Position numbers and translations under genes: made by a program
Source: Agromyces tardus
Lineage (GTDB): Bacteria > Actinomycetota > Actinomycetes > Actinomycetales > Microbacteriaceae
Assembly: GCF_003710805.1 (NCBI RefSeq)
Contig: NZ_RHHB01000001.1
Span: forward strand, 1-64,000
Direction of reading: 5' to 3'
DNA: 64,000 nt
Notes under the pieces: model-generated
The model's input: the letters and a program-made list of their open reading frames with translations, nothing else
What the model was told of the DNA's origin: nothing
Database searches by the model: none
Shown here: positions 26,298 through 35,565 of the stretch, one piece after another
Numbering within the stretch: the first letter of the stretch is position 1
Layout: every line of letters starts with the position of its first letter

Positions 26298-27101
26298 ATG
26301 GCTGCCCCCGAGTACGCGCCCGAGGTCGAGGCGGCCATCGCACAGGTGCGGCACGACGTCGCGCGGCTGCACGGCGAGCTCACCCGCTACGGATTGGTCG
26401 TATGGACCGGCGGCAACGTGTCGGGTCGCGTGCCCGGTGCCGACCTGTTCGTGATCAAGCCGTCGGGCGTCAGCTACGACGACCTCGCCCCCGAGAACAT
26501 GATCCTCTGCGACCTCGACGGCGACGTGATCCCGGGCACGCCCGGGTCGGAGCGCAGCCCGTCGAGTGACACGGCGGCGCACGCCTACGTCTACCGCAAC
26601 ATGCCCGAGGTCGGCGGGGTCGTGCACACCCACTCGACGTTCGCCGTCGCCTGGGCGGCGCGCGGCGAGGCGATCCCGTGCGTGATCACGGCGATGGCCG
26701 ATGAGTTCGGCGGGCCGATCCCGGTGGGTCCGTTCGCGATCATCGGCGACGACTCGATCGGCCGTGGCATCGTCGAGACCCTCTCGGGCCACCGCTCCCG
26801 CGCGGTGCTCATGCGGAACCACGGGCCGTTCACCATCGGCACCGATGCGAAGGACGCGGTCAAGGCCGCGGTGATGGTCGAGGATGTCGCGCGCACGGTG
26901 CACTTCGCACGCGAGGCGGGGCCGCTGATCCCGATCCCGCAGGAGTCGATCGACCGCCTCTTCGACCGGTACCAGAACGTGTACGGCCAGAGCGGGGACG
27001 CTCGGGTCTCGACGGGCTCGACCGGCACGGAGGGCGGCTCGACCGGCACGGAGGGCGGCTCGACCGGCACGGACGCAGAGAGCGGAGACGCAGGGCGATG
27101 A
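26298..27101 (+). CDS. araD: L-ribulose-5-phosphate 4-epimerase, copy 2
   Basis: A 267-residue epimerase with the same active-site motifs as copy 1 (WTGGNVSGR, KPSGVSYDDL, VHTHSTFAVA, MRNHGPFTIG) and near identity over the core. ATG 26298 follows GAAGGAGACTGC. Unlike copy 1, it ends in a low-complexity tail with GSTGTEG repeated three times, encoded by a 21-bp tandem repeat (27015-27077). This tail contains the REP-family word CTCGACCGGC. It overlaps araB by four bases (ATGA) and is the first gene of the intact araD-araB-araA operon. Confidence 0.92.
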   Translation: MAAPEYAPEVEAAIAQVRHDVARLHGELTRYGLVVWTGGNVSGRVPGADLFVIKPSGVSYDDLAPENMILCDLDGDVIPGTPGSERSPSSDTAAHAYVYRNMPEVGGVVHTHSTFAVAWAARGEAIPCVITAMADEFGGPIPVGPFAIIGDDSIGRGIVETLSGHRSRAVLMRNHGPFTIGTDAKDAVKAAVMVEDVARTVHFAREAGPLIPIPQESIDRLFDRYQNVYGQSGDARVSTGSTGTEGGSTGTEGGSTGTDAESGDAGR

Positions 27102-28720
27102 GCGACAACACGAATCAGCAGGGCGCGGCCGACGGCGGCGCGCGCGCGGCGATCCTCGAGGGGCGCACGTCGCTCGGCATCGAGTTCGGCTCGACCCGCA
27201 TCAAGGCCTGCCTCGTCGGCGCGGATCCGACCGTGGTGCTCGCCGTGGGCAGCCACGAGTGGGAGAACCGGTTCGAGGGCCGCGTCTGGACCTACTCGCT
27301 CGACGACGTCTGGTCGGGACTGCAGGCGGCGTACGCCGACCTCGTCGCCGACCTGCGTCGCCGCTACGACGTCGAGCCGCAGACCTTCGGCGCGATCGGC
27401 GTCTCGGCGATGATGCACGGCTACCTCGCGTTCGACGCGAGCGACGAGCTGCTCGTGCCGTTCCGCACGTGGCGCAACACGTCGACGGGTGCGGCCGCCG
27501 CGGAGCTCAGCGAGCGCTTCGGCCTCAACATCCCGCTGCGCTGGTCGATCGCCCACCTGCACCAGGCGATCCTCGACGAGGAGCCGCACGTTCCGCAGCT
27601 CGACTTCGTGACCACCCTCGCCGGCTACGTGCACTGGCGGCTCACGGGCCGCAAGGTGCTCGGCGTCGGCGATGCCTCGGGGATGTTCCCGATCTCCGCC
27701 GCGACGCACGACTACGACGCGCGACTGCTCGCCGTGTACGACGGGCTCGTCGCCGATCGCGCACCGGGCCTGCGCGTCGCCGAGCTGCTCCCCGAGGTGC
27801 TTCCGGCGGGCCGGCGTGCAGGCGAGCTCACCGCCGAGGGCGCCGCGCTCCTCGACCCGACCGGTGCGCTGCAGCCCGGCATCCCGCTGTGCCCGCCCGA
27901 GGGCGACGCCGGCACGGGCATGGTCGCGACCAACTCGGTCGCCCCGCGCACCGGCAACGTCAGCGCCGGCACGAGCATCTTCGCGATGGTCGTGCTCGAG
28001 CACCCGCTCGCGAGCGCCCACCACGAACTCGACCTGGTCACGACGCCGGCGGGCGATCCGGTGGCCATGGTGCACTGCAACAACGGCGCGAGCGAGCTCG
28101 CCGCGTGGGCGGGCGTGTTCGGGCAGTTCGCCGCGGCATCCGGAGCCCGGCTCGACGGCGACGCCGTGTTCGAGGTGCTCTTCCGGGCGGCCCTCGACGG
28201 CGAGGCGGACGCGGGCGGGCTGCTCGCGTACAACCACCTCGCGGGGGAGCCCATCGCGGGACTCGTCGAGGGGCGGCCGCTCGTCGTGCGCACACCCGAC
28301 AGTCGCCTCACGCTCGCGAACTTCATGCGCGCCCAGCTCTACGGCGTGTTCGGCACCCTCGCCCTCGGCATGCGCGTGCTCGACGGCGAGGGCGTCGAGC
28401 TCGACCGCATGTTCGCGCACGGCGGCATCTTCCGCACCGCGGGCGTCGCGCAGCGGCTGCTGGCCGGCGCGCTCGATGCGCCCGTCGCCGTCGGCGAGAC
28501 GGCGTCGGAAGGCGGGGCCTGGGGCATCGCCGTGCTGGCGTCGTACCTGTCGGAGGCCGCCGAGGTCGACCTCGGCGACTACCTGAACGAGCGCGTGTTC
28601 GCGAACGCCCCGTTCGACGTGGTCGACCCCGTCGCAGCCGACGTGGCCGGGTTCTCCGCGTTCCTCGACCGCTACCGGGCCGGCCTCGCCGCCGAGGCGG
28701 CAGCCGTCGACGCCCTCTGA
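27098..28720 (+). CDS. araB: FGGY-family kinase, probable L-ribulokinase
   Basis: A 540-residue sugar kinase with the actin-like N-terminal nucleotide site ([16 protein letters not shown]), a substrate region ([13 protein letters not shown]) and the C-terminal FGGY-like nucleotide loop ([19 protein letters not shown]). It belongs to a subgroup often annotated only as a carbohydrate kinase or xylulokinase. Its position between araD and araA makes phosphorylation of L-ribulose the likeliest reaction. Its start overlaps the araD stop. The equivalent gene of the first araD operon survives only as a start-codon scar. Confidence 0.88.
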   Translation: MSDNTNQQGAADGGARAAILEGRTSLGIEFGSTRIKACLVGADPTVVLAVGSHEWENRFEGRVWTYSLDDVWSGLQAAYADLVADLRRRYDVEPQTFGAIGVSAMMHGYLAFDASDELLVPFRTWRNTSTGAAAAELSERFGLNIPLRWSIAHLHQAILDEEPHVPQLDFVTTLAGYVHWRLTGRKVLGVGDASGMFPISAATHDYDARLLAVYDGLVADRAPGLRVAELLPEVLPAGRRAGELTAEGAALLDPTGALQPGIPLCPPEGDAGTGMVATNSVAPRTGNVSAGTSIFAMVVLEHPLASAHHELDLVTTPAGDPVAMVHCNNGASELAAWAGVFGQFAAASGARLDGDAVFEVLFRAALDGEADAGGLLAYNHLAGEPIAGLVEGRPLVVRTPDSRLTLANFMRAQLYGVFGTLALGMRVLDGEGVELDRMFAHGGIFRTAGVAQRLLAGALDAPVAVGETASEGGAWGIAVLASYLSEAAEVDLGDYLNERVFANAPFDVVDPVAADVAGFSAFLDRYRAGLAAEAAAVDAL

Positions 28721-28778
28721 CCGAGCGCCCCCCGACTCACCGAACTGCTTCATCGAACATCGCACCAGGGAGACAGAC

Positions 28779-30302
28779 ATGACCCGCACGCCCCTCCAGA
28801 CGAGCCTCGACCAGTACGAGGTCTGGTTCCTCACCGGCAGCCAGCACCTGTACGGCCCCGAGACGCTGAAGCAGGTCGCCGACCAGTCGCGCCAGGTCGC
28901 CGAGACGCTCGACGCGGCATCCGACGTGCCCGTGAAGGTCGTGTGGATGCCGGTGCTCACCGACTCCGACGCGATCAAGCGCGTGGCCCTCGAGGCCAAC
29001 GCCGCCGACAACGTGATCGGCCTCGTCGCGTGGATGCACACCTTCAGCCCCGCGAAGATGTGGATCGCCGGCCTCGACGCGCTGCAGAAGCCGCTCGCCC
29101 ACCTGCACACGCAGGCCAACGTCGAGCTGCCGTGGGGCGAGATCGACTTCGACTTCATGAACCTGAACCAGGCCGCACACGGCGACCGCGAGTTCGGCTA
29201 CATCCAGACGCGCCTCGGCGTTCCGCGCAAGACGATCGTGGGCCACGCGAGCGACCCGCGCGTGCAGCAGGAGCTCGGCACATGGCAGCGCGCCGCGGCC
29301 GGCCTCGCGGCATCCCGCAGCCTGAAGCTCGCCCGCTTCGGCGACAACATGCGCTACGTCGCCGTGACCGAGGGCGACAAGACCGAGGCGGAGCTGCGCT
29401 TCGGCGTGCAGGTCAACACGTGGGGCGTGAACGAGCTCGCCGAGGCGGTGGCCGCGGCATCCGACGCCGAGGTCGACCTGCTCGTCGCCGAGTACGAGGA
29501 CCTCTACGAGGTGGTGCCCGAGCTGCGGAAGGGCGGCGACCGCCACCAGTCGCTGCGCGACGGCGCCGCGATCGAGCTCGGCCTGCGCTCGTTCCTCGAG
29601 GAGGGCGGCTTCGGCGCGTTCACCACCTCGTTCGAGGACCTCGGCGCACTGAAGCAGCTGCCGGGCCTCGCGGTGCAGCGGCTCATGGCCGAGGGCTACG
29701 GCTTCGGCGCCGAGGGCGACTGGAAGACCGCGATCCTCGTACGCGTCGCGAACGTCATGGGCGCGGGCCTGCCCGGCGGCGCGAGCCTCATGGAGGACTA
29801 CACCTACGACCTCACGCCCGGCGACGAGCTCATCCTCGGCGCGCACATGCTCGAGGTGTCGCCGTCGCTCACCACCGCGAAGCCGACGCTCGAGATCCAC
29901 CCGCTCGGCATCGGCGGCAAGGAGGACCCCGTGCGCCTCGTGTTCACGGCCGATCCCGGCCCCGCCGTCGTCGTCGCGATGAGCGACATGCGCGACCGCT
30001 TCCGGCTCACGGCGAACGTCGTCGAGAACGTCGAGCTGCGGCATCCGCTGCCCAAGCTCCCCGTGGGCCGGGCCGTGTGGAAGCCCGCCCCCGACTTCCA
30101 GACGAGCGCCGCCGCGTGGCTCACCGCGGGCGCCGCGCACCACACGGTCATGTCGACCGCCGTGGGCGTCGACGTGTTCCGCGACTTCGCCGACATGGCC
30201 AAGGCCGAGCTCCTCGTCATCGACGAGGACACCACCCTGCCCGGTTTCCAGCGGGAGGTGCGCTGGAACCAGGCGTACTACCGCCTGGCGCAGGGGTTCT
30301 GA
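28779..30302 (+). CDS. araA: L-arabinose isomerase
   Basis: A 507-residue AraA of normal length that converts L-arabinose to L-ribulose. Family landmarks are present: [65 protein letters not shown], and the metal Glu region [12 protein letters not shown] with the second Glu in SLMEDYTYD. The start at ATG 28779 follows GGGAGACAGAC. It is the last catabolic gene of the operon, and a LacI gene follows after 17 bases. Confidence 0.96.
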   Translation: MTRTPLQTSLDQYEVWFLTGSQHLYGPETLKQVADQSRQVAETLDAASDVPVKVVWMPVLTDSDAIKRVALEANAADNVIGLVAWMHTFSPAKMWIAGLDALQKPLAHLHTQANVELPWGEIDFDFMNLNQAAHGDREFGYIQTRLGVPRKTIVGHASDPRVQQELGTWQRAAAGLAASRSLKLARFGDNMRYVAVTEGDKTEAELRFGVQVNTWGVNELAEAVAAASDAEVDLLVAEYEDLYEVVPELRKGGDRHQSLRDGAAIELGLRSFLEEGGFGAFTTSFEDLGALKQLPGLAVQRLMAEGYGFGAEGDWKTAILVRVANVMGAGLPGGASLMEDYTYDLTPGDELILGAHMLEVSPSLTTAKPTLEIHPLGIGGKEDPVRLVFTADPGPAVVVAMSDMRDRFRLTANVVENVELRHPLPKLPVGRAVWKPAPDFQTSAAAWLTAGAAHHTVMSTAVGVDVFRDFADMAKAELLVIDEDTTLPGFQREVRWNQAYYRLAQGF

Positions 30303-30319
30303 GCGAGCAGCGGGTTCCG

Positions 30320-31474
30320 ATGACCGAGACGGATGCCGCGAGCCGGCGGGGTTCCCCGGCCGGGGCATCCGTCGCGCCGGGGGAGCCGGGGGCATCCCCC
30401 GGCGGCCCGGACGCGTCGGCGGCCCCGAGCGTGCCGGCCGCCGCGACCCCGCCGACCGTCCCGACCCCGCCGACCGGCGTGCCCACGATGTTCGACGTCG
30501 CCGAACGCGCCGGCGTCTCGCACCAGACCGTCTCGCGCGTGCTCAACGGACTCACGGGGGTCGCCGCCGCCACCAAGGAGCGCGTCGAGCAGGCGATCGC
30601 CGAGCTCAACTACACCCCGTCGCCCACGGCCCGCGCCATGGCGAAGCGGCGCAGCGGCTCGATCGGACTCATCCAGGCGGGCCGGCCCGACTACGGGCCG
30701 TCGAACGCCGCGCTCGGGTTCAACGAGGCGGCTCGCGAGGCGGGCTACGTCGTCTCGCAGGTGAGCATGCGCGCGCTCGACGCCGATGCCCTCACCCAGG
30801 CCGTGCACCGACTGGTGCTGCAGCGGGTCGAGGCGATCGTGCTCATCTCGGGCGAGCGCGACGGCGTCGAGGTCATCCGCGGTATCGATGCGGGCGTGCC
30901 GCTCGTCGCGGTCGCCTCCGAGGAGGAGCCCGGCCTGCACCGGGCCGCGATCGACCAGTACGCCGGCGCGCGGCTCGCGACCGAGCACCTCATCGGACTC
31001 GGGCATCGTGAGATCCGCCACATCACGGGGCCGCCGGACTCGATGGATGCCGCGGAGCGGCGCCGCGGCTGGGCCGACGCGCTGCGGGCGCACGGCCTCG
31101 AGGCGCGGCATCCGCTCGTGGGCGACTGGCTCGCGGCATCGGGCGACGCCGCCGGACGGGAGCTGCTGGCCGACCGTGCCGCCACCGCCGTGTTCGTCGG
31201 GAACGACCAGATGGCGCTCGGGCTGCTGCACGCGTGCGCCGAGGCGGGCGTGCGGGTGCCCGAGGAGCTCAGCGTGGTCGGCTTCGACGACATCCCCGAG
31301 GCGGCGTACTTCACCCCGCCGCTCACGACCGTGCGCCAGGATTTCGACGCGCTCGGCCGCGACGTGATGGCGACCGTGCTCGACGTGCTCCGCGACGAGC
31401 GGTCGGCGGTCGACCGCACGTCGCGCGTGCCCGAGCTCGTGGTGCGGGCGAGCGCGGCGCGCCTGCGTGACTGA
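30320..31474 (+). CDS. LacI-family regulator 2
   Basis: A 384-residue repressor carrying an unusual 50-residue Ala/Pro/Gly-rich extension before the helix-turn-helix (TMFDVAERAGVSHQTVSRVLNG). The sugar-binding core has VGNDQMALGLLHA and VGFDDIPEAAYFTPPLTTVRQDF. It follows araA by 17 bases and may be co-transcribed, giving feedback. Its recognition helix is the same as in regulators 1 and 3. Presumed effector: arabinose or a downstream intermediate. The true start could lie later than ATG 30320, since the extension is low-complexity and the ribosome-binding site is weak. Confidence 0.88.
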   Translation: MTETDAASRRGSPAGASVAPGEPGASPGGPDASAAPSVPAAATPPTVPTPPTGVPTMFDVAERAGVSHQTVSRVLNGLTGVAAATKERVEQAIAELNYTPSPTARAMAKRRSGSIGLIQAGRPDYGPSNAALGFNEAAREAGYVVSQVSMRALDADALTQAVHRLVLQRVEAIVLISGERDGVEVIRGIDAGVPLVAVASEEEPGLHRAAIDQYAGARLATEHLIGLGHREIRHITGPPDSMDAAERRRGWADALRAHGLEARHPLVGDWLAASGDAAGRELLADRAATAVFVGNDQMALGLLHACAEAGVRVPEELSVVGFDDIPEAAYFTPPLTTVRQDFDALGRDVMATVLDVLRDERSAVDRTSRVPELVVRASAARLRD

Positions 31475-31511
31475 ACGCGGCACGCCGGCGTGACTGAACG
31501 CCGCACGCCGG
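31466..31511 (+). repeat. 23-bp tandem duplication at the 3' end of regulator 2
   Basis: CGTGACTGAACGC(G/C)GCACGCCGG occurs twice in tandem (31466-31488, 31489-31511) with one mismatch. The first copy contains the gene's stop codon, so the stop is effectively duplicated. Confidence 0.85.
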
Positions 31512-31530
31512 GCGCCGAGACATCCGCTCG

Positions 31531-31911
31531 TCAGGCGGCCGAGTAGTCCGGCAGCTGCTGCAGGGTCCAGCGGTTGCCGTCGGGGTCGCGCAGGGTGATG
31601 AACCGGCCCCACGCCTGCTCGTCGACGCCCTCGGCCTCGACGCCCTTCGCGCGCAGTTCGGCGAGCACGGCGTCGGCGTCGGGGATGACCACCTGGATCA
31701 CGTCGAGGCTGCCGGGTTCGAGCGTGCCGCCGAGGCCCTCGCCGATCGCGATCGAGCACGCCGACCCGGGCGGGGTGAGCTGCACGAACCGCAGCTCGTC
31801 GCTCACGCGCTGGTCGTGGTCGGCGTTGAATCCGAGCTTGTCGACGTAGAACTCCTTCGCGCGGTCGACGTCCGTGACGGGCACGAAGATGAGCTCGATC
31901 TTCCAGTCCAT
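31531..31911 (-). CDS. VOC/glyoxalase-fold protein
   Basis: A 126-residue single VOC domain (IELIFVPVTDVDRAKEFYVDKLGF at the start, FITLRDPDGNRWTLQQLP at the end). The fold supports glyoxalase, dioxygenase or antibiotic-sequestering functions. This type (FVPVTDVDRA) is common and uncharacterised in actinobacteria. It is a single gene convergent with regulator 2, with no operon partner. Confidence 0.85.
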   Translation of the reverse strand: MDWKIELIFVPVTDVDRAKEFYVDKLGFNADHDQRVSDELRFVQLTPPGSACSIAIGEGLGGTLEPGSLDVIQVVIPDADAVLAELRAKGVEAEGVDEQAWGRFITLRDPDGNRWTLQQLPDYSAA

Positions 31912-32095
31912 GATGTTCTCCTCGGTTCGGGGCGAGTCGCGTCATCCGACCGCCATGGGGCCAGTCTCGTCAAGATTGCGGTCAGGTTCCGTCCGCATTC
32001 GAGATCGGATGCCGCGGACTTCGCCGGCTTCGCCAAGCGACCGCCCCGGCCGCCCGCGGGGTGACGCCGCCGCATCCGTTTGCGAGGATGGGCGC

Positions 32096-32671
32096 ATGAC
32101 TTCGCTGCACATCACGGGGGACGCCGCTGCCGACGAACTGCTCTCGAGCGACGCGTTCGCGCTGCTCACGGGCATGCTGCTCGACCAGCAGGTGCCGATG
32201 GAGACCGCGTTCGCGGGGCCGGAGAAGATCCGCGAGCGCGTCGGATCGATCGACCCCGCAACGATCGCCGGCTACGAGCCCGACGCGCTCGTCGAGGTGT
32301 TCAGGCAGACACCCGCGGTGCACCGCTATCCGGGATCGATGGCGGGGCGCGTGCAGGCGCTCGCCGCGGCCGTGCGCGACGACTGGGGCGGCGACGCCGC
32401 CGCGATCTGGACGCAGGGCGACCCCGACGGCGCCGAGGTGCTGAAGCGGCTCAAGGCGCTGCCCGGGTTCGGCGAGCAGAAGGCGAAGATCTTCCTCGCG
32501 CTGCTCGGCAAGCAGTGCGGACTCGAGGCGCCGGGCTGGCGCGCGGCCGCGGGGCACTACGGCGAGGAGGGCTCGCACTACTCCGTCGCCGACATCGTCG
32601 ACCCCGATTCGCTCACGAAGGTGCGCGCGACGAAGCAGGCCGCGAAGGCGGCGGCGAAGGCCGCGAAGTAG
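32096..32671 (+). CDS. HhH-GPD base-excision-repair-like protein
   Basis: A 191-residue protein with the HhH-GPD fold seen in actinobacterial base-excision DNA repair proteins: FALLTGMLLDQQVPMETAF at the N-terminus and a helix-hairpin-helix LKALPGFGEQKAKIFLALLG at about residues 119-138. No iron-sulfur cysteines follow. The C-terminus is Ala/Lys-rich (TKQAAKAAAKAAK), probably a DNA-contact tail. Glycosylase substrate unknown. ATG 32096 is close to GAGGATGGGC. Confidence 0.85.
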   Translation: MTSLHITGDAAADELLSSDAFALLTGMLLDQQVPMETAFAGPEKIRERVGSIDPATIAGYEPDALVEVFRQTPAVHRYPGSMAGRVQALAAAVRDDWGGDAAAIWTQGDPDGAEVLKRLKALPGFGEQKAKIFLALLGKQCGLEAPGWRAAAGHYGEEGSHYSVADIVDPDSLTKVRATKQAAKAAAKAAK

Positions 32672-32682
32672 GAGCGGCCCGC

Positions 32683-32923
32683 CGGTCGAGGAGCGCCGAA
32701 GGCGCCCGCCGGTCGAGTAGCGCCGAAGGCGCGTATCGAGACCTCCCGCCGGTCGAGCAGCGCCGAAGTCGCCCGCCGGTCGAGTAGCGCCGAAGGCGCG
32801 TATCGAGACCTCCCAGCGGGCAGCCGGGTCTCGATACGCCGCTCCGCGGCTACTCGACCAGCGGATGTCGACAGCGGGTCTCGATACGCCGCTCCGCGGC
32901 TACTCGACCAGCGGATGCCGCGC
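32683..32923. repeat. Cluster of REP-like palindromes
   Basis: Four GCCGGTCGAG-type units (from 32683, 32709, 32749 and 32775) run in one direction with AGCGCCGAAGGCGCGTATCGAGACC cores. They are followed by two inverted units GGGTCTCGATACGCCGCTCCGCGGCTACTCGACCAGCGG (about 32826-32864 and 32877-32915). The inverted halves can fold into long hairpins between the convergent genes at 32671 and 32923. Confidence 0.9.
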
Positions 32924-33879
32924 TACTCGCCCGACCGCTGCGCGCGATCGTGCCAGGCGCGCGCGGTCGCATCGAGCAGCGCCGCCCAATCCGTGGGCTC
33001 GATGCCGAACGTCTCGGTCGTCTCGCTCGCGTCGACGACGAACGGCCGCTCGAACTGGTAGACCACACCCGCCACCTCGCGGAGGAGCGGCACGACGGTC
33101 CCGGCTGCCGAGAGCGCCCTGCGCGGCATCCGTCGCAGTCGCGGCTTGCCGGCGTCGACCCGACGGCCCAGCTCGCGGAGCACCTCGCGCACGCTCGCGG
33201 GCGGGTTCGACGGGACGAGCCACGCAGACCCCCACGCGCGCTCGTCGCGGCCGAGTGCGGCGAGCGTCGCCGCGATGTCGTCGACGGCCGTCCATGAGTG
33301 CGGTTGATCGGGGTCGCCGAAGACGAGCGCGGACTTGCCGACGAGCGTTGCGGCCGCGTATCTGGGGAGCAATCCGTTCGACTGCGGCGCCGTCGGACCG
33401 AGGTAGTCGGAGGCGCGCGCCTCCGTCACCCGCACTCGTCCGGCCCGGTGCGCGGCGAGCGCGTCGTGCCACATGCGTGCGCGCAGCGCCCCCTTGTGGT
33501 CCGACGGATGCAGCGGGGTGTCGCGCCGCATGGGCCCGTCGACGGGACCGTAGCCGTAGAGGTTGCCGAGCGTGACGAGCACGGCGCCGGATGCCTCGGC
33601 GGCATGCAGGATCGACGCCGCGAGCGGCGGCCACACGCGTTCCCACTGCGGGTACGCGCCGGGGTTCGCGCAGTTGTACACGACGGCGCTGCCGCGGGCG
33701 GCCTCGGCCAGGCGATCGGGATCGCTCGCGTCGAGCGCGATCCGTTCGATGCGATCATGCTCGGGGCCGCGGCCGGAACGGGTGGCCACGCGCACCGGTT
33801 CGCCGGCCTCTGCGAGTCGCAGAGCGAGTGCAGTCCCCACGGGTCCGGCGCCGATCACGAGGTGGGTCTGCAGAGTCAT
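32923..33879 (-). CDS. NAD(P)-dependent epimerase/dehydratase-like protein
   Basis: A 318-residue Rossmann protein. It has the N-terminal dinucleotide loop GAGPVGTALALRLAEAG, an arginine-rich second strand (VRVATRSGRG), and the mid-protein NLYGYGP with its SDR Tyr and catalytic environment, plus SWTAVDDIAATLAAL. It resembles NmrA/WcaG-type atypical SDRs. Substrate unknown. ATG 33879 is preferred, and ATG 33888 adds three residues. Confidence 0.83.
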   Translation of the reverse strand: MTLQTHLVIGAGPVGTALALRLAEAGEPVRVATRSGRGPEHDRIERIALDASDPDRLAEAARGSAVVYNCANPGAYPQWERVWPPLAASILHAAEASGAVLVTLGNLYGYGPVDGPMRRDTPLHPSDHKGALRARMWHDALAAHRAGRVRVTEARASDYLGPTAPQSNGLLPRYAAATLVGKSALVFGDPDQPHSWTAVDDIAATLAALGRDERAWGSAWLVPSNPPASVREVLRELGRRVDAGKPRLRRMPRRALSAAGTVVPLLREVAGVVYQFERPFVVDASETTETFGIEPTDWAALLDATARAWHDRAQRSGE

Positions 33880-34327
33880 GCTGCGCATTCTGCCGCAGTC
33901 GGCTCGCCACCGCGTGAACCGCGTCGCGGAGCGCGACGTGGCCGCCGCGCTCTGCCGAACAGGCCGCGCCTTGCCGAGCGATGGGGCGCAACTCCGGATC
34001 GGGCGTGGAGCCTCCGCGTGTCGGAGTCTGAGGCGCGGCGAGTCGTCGGCTTTGTCCGGAGTTGCGTGCGGCCAGAGCACGGCGGCAGGGGGCGGCGCGG
34101 GCGTCGGAACCGACGACTGGCGACCGTTCGATGCCAGGCTCCATGCCGCGAGCGTCGCGAGACGGAAGGATGAGCGCTCACATTCGAGGGATGGACGCGA
34201 CCTGTGCAAGGACGGCTTCCGGCCCTGCCGGCGTTCGCTGAGACGGCTCGCCGGGGAAGAATGGCCTGTCAGACACCCAGAACGGTGCGGCGGCGGAGCC
34301 GTGATGCATCCGTTACCGAATTGCCAC
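33880..34327. other. Non-coding stretch upstream of ytfQ
   Basis: About 450 bases with no convincing gene; the frames that stay open lack family resemblance. It contains an 11-base inverted repeat GCAACTCCGGA (33988-33998) / TCCGGAGTTGC (34055-34065) and an isolated operator-like TGAGCGCTCA at 34171-34180, upstream of the main ytfQ operator. Confidence 0.6.
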
Positions 34328-34357
34328 TTGTGAGCGCTCACAAGTGAGCGCTAACAT
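34328..34357 (+). promoter_or_regulatory. ytfQ operon promoter with a symmetric lac-type operator
   Basis: CTTGTGAGCGCTCACAAG (34327-34344) is an 18-bp perfect palindrome. Its core TTGTGAGCGCTCACAA equals the core of the idealised symmetric E. coli lac operator. A second site TGAGCGCTAACA follows at 34345-34356. TTGTGA (34328-34333) and TAACAT (34352-34357) are 18 bp apart and give a promoter fully covered by operator sequence. Confidence 0.82.
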
Positions 34358-34452
34358 CCTGAATGCGGCCAGGATGGACTGGCTGCCCGGCGCACCAGAC
34401 AACGCAGCACCACAGACACCGCCGGCACCACTGAACAAGGAGGTTCACGCTG

Positions 34453-35430
34453 ATGAAGAAGCTCATCGGAATCGCAGCCGCCGGCGCGATGCTCGTCGCG
34501 CTCGCCGGATGCTCGGGCACCAGCGCCGCGAGCGACGGGCCCAAGCCGCTCGACGAACTCGTCGTCGGGTTCGCGCAGGTCGGCGCGGAGTCGGGCTGGC
34601 GCACCGCCAACACGAAGGACATCCAGGCGGCCTTCGAGGACGCGGGCATCGAGCTCAAGTTCTCCGACGCGCAGCAGAAGCAGGAGAACCAGATCAAGGC
34701 GATCCGCTCCTACATCCAGCAGCAGGTCGACGTGATCGCGTTCTCGCCCGTCGTCGAGACCGGCTGGGACGCCGTGCTCAACGAGGCCAAGGCCGCGGGC
34801 ATCCCCGTCGTGCTCACCGACCGCGCCGTCGACTCGGCCGACGACTCGCTCTACGTGAGCTTCCTCGGCTCCGACTTCATCGAGGAGGGCAAGAAGGCCG
34901 GCCAGTGGGTGCTCGACGAGTACGCCGACGCGACCGAGCCCGTCAAGATCATCCAGCTCGAGGGCACGACGGGCGCCGCTCCGGCGATCGACCGGGCCGA
35001 GGGCTTCGCCGACGTGATCTCCGAGAACCCCAACCTCGAGGTCGTCGCGAGCCAGACCGGTGACTTCACCCGCGCCGGCGGCAAGCAGGTCACCGAGGCG
35101 CTGCTGAAGTCGAACCCCGACGTCGACCTCATCTACGCGCACAACGACGACATGGGTCTCGGCGCGATCGAGGCGATCGAGGCGGCCGGCCTGGTTCCGG
35201 GCAAGGACATCAAGATCGTCACGGTCGACGCCGTGCACGACGGCATGCAGGCCCTCGCCGACGGCAAGATCAACTTCATCGTCGAGTGCTCGCCGCTGCT
35301 CGGCAAGCAGCTGATCGATATCGTGAAGCAGATCAACGACGGTGAGACGCCCGAGAAGCGCATCATCACCGACGAGACGACCTTCACGCAGGAGCAGGCG
35401 ATCGAGGCGCTGCCCACTCGCCAGTACTGA
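34453..35430 (+). CDS. ytfQ: YtfQ-type sugar (furanose) binding lipoprotein
   Basis: A 325-residue binding protein with a lipoprotein signal (LVALAGCSG). The mature fold matches YtfQ: VVGFAQVGAESGWRTANT, IAFSPVVETGWDAVL, VVLTDRAVDSADDSLYVSFLGSDF, IYAHNDDMGLGAIEAI. E. coli YtfQ binds galactofuranose, and related actinobacterial systems are used for arabinofuranose-type sugars. AAGGAGG lies nine bases before ATG 34453. It is the first gene of ytfQ-ytfR-ytfT-yjfF, under an operator shared with the GH43 enzyme, so arabinose in furanose form is a likely ligand. Confidence 0.9.
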   Translation: MKKLIGIAAAGAMLVALAGCSGTSAASDGPKPLDELVVGFAQVGAESGWRTANTKDIQAAFEDAGIELKFSDAQQKQENQIKAIRSYIQQQVDVIAFSPVVETGWDAVLNEAKAAGIPVVLTDRAVDSADDSLYVSFLGSDFIEEGKKAGQWVLDEYADATEPVKIIQLEGTTGAAPAIDRAEGFADVISENPNLEVVASQTGDFTRAGGKQVTEALLKSNPDVDLIYAHNDDMGLGAIEAIEAAGLVPGKDIKIVTVDAVHDGMQALADGKINFIVECSPLLGKQLIDIVKQINDGETPEKRIITDETTFTQEQAIEALPTRQY

Positions 35431-35437
35431 CCCCGAC

Positions 35438-35464
35438 GGGCGGGCCGCGTGGAGCGGCCCGCCC
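35438..35464 (+). terminator. Intercistronic hairpin after ytfQ
   Basis: GGGCGGGCCGC (35438-35448) pairs perfectly with GCGGCCCGCCC (35454-35464) around GTGGA. It lacks a T-tract, so it probably acts as a partial terminator or 3' mRNA stabiliser that raises binding protein over the other subunits. Confidence 0.7.
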
Positions 35465-35565
35465 CTCGGCAGCGGGTGCGCGGCAGTCCACGCCGCGCAC
35501 CCGCACTCCCCGCTCCGCCCGGCTCCACCCCGCACCACCCGCCCGACGACTCGATGGAGAGCATC

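Noticed and set aside
33755-34340. Possible genes in the ytfQ upstream region
   Set aside because: Open frames in several phases have no family resemblance, and none has both a good start and plausible codon use.
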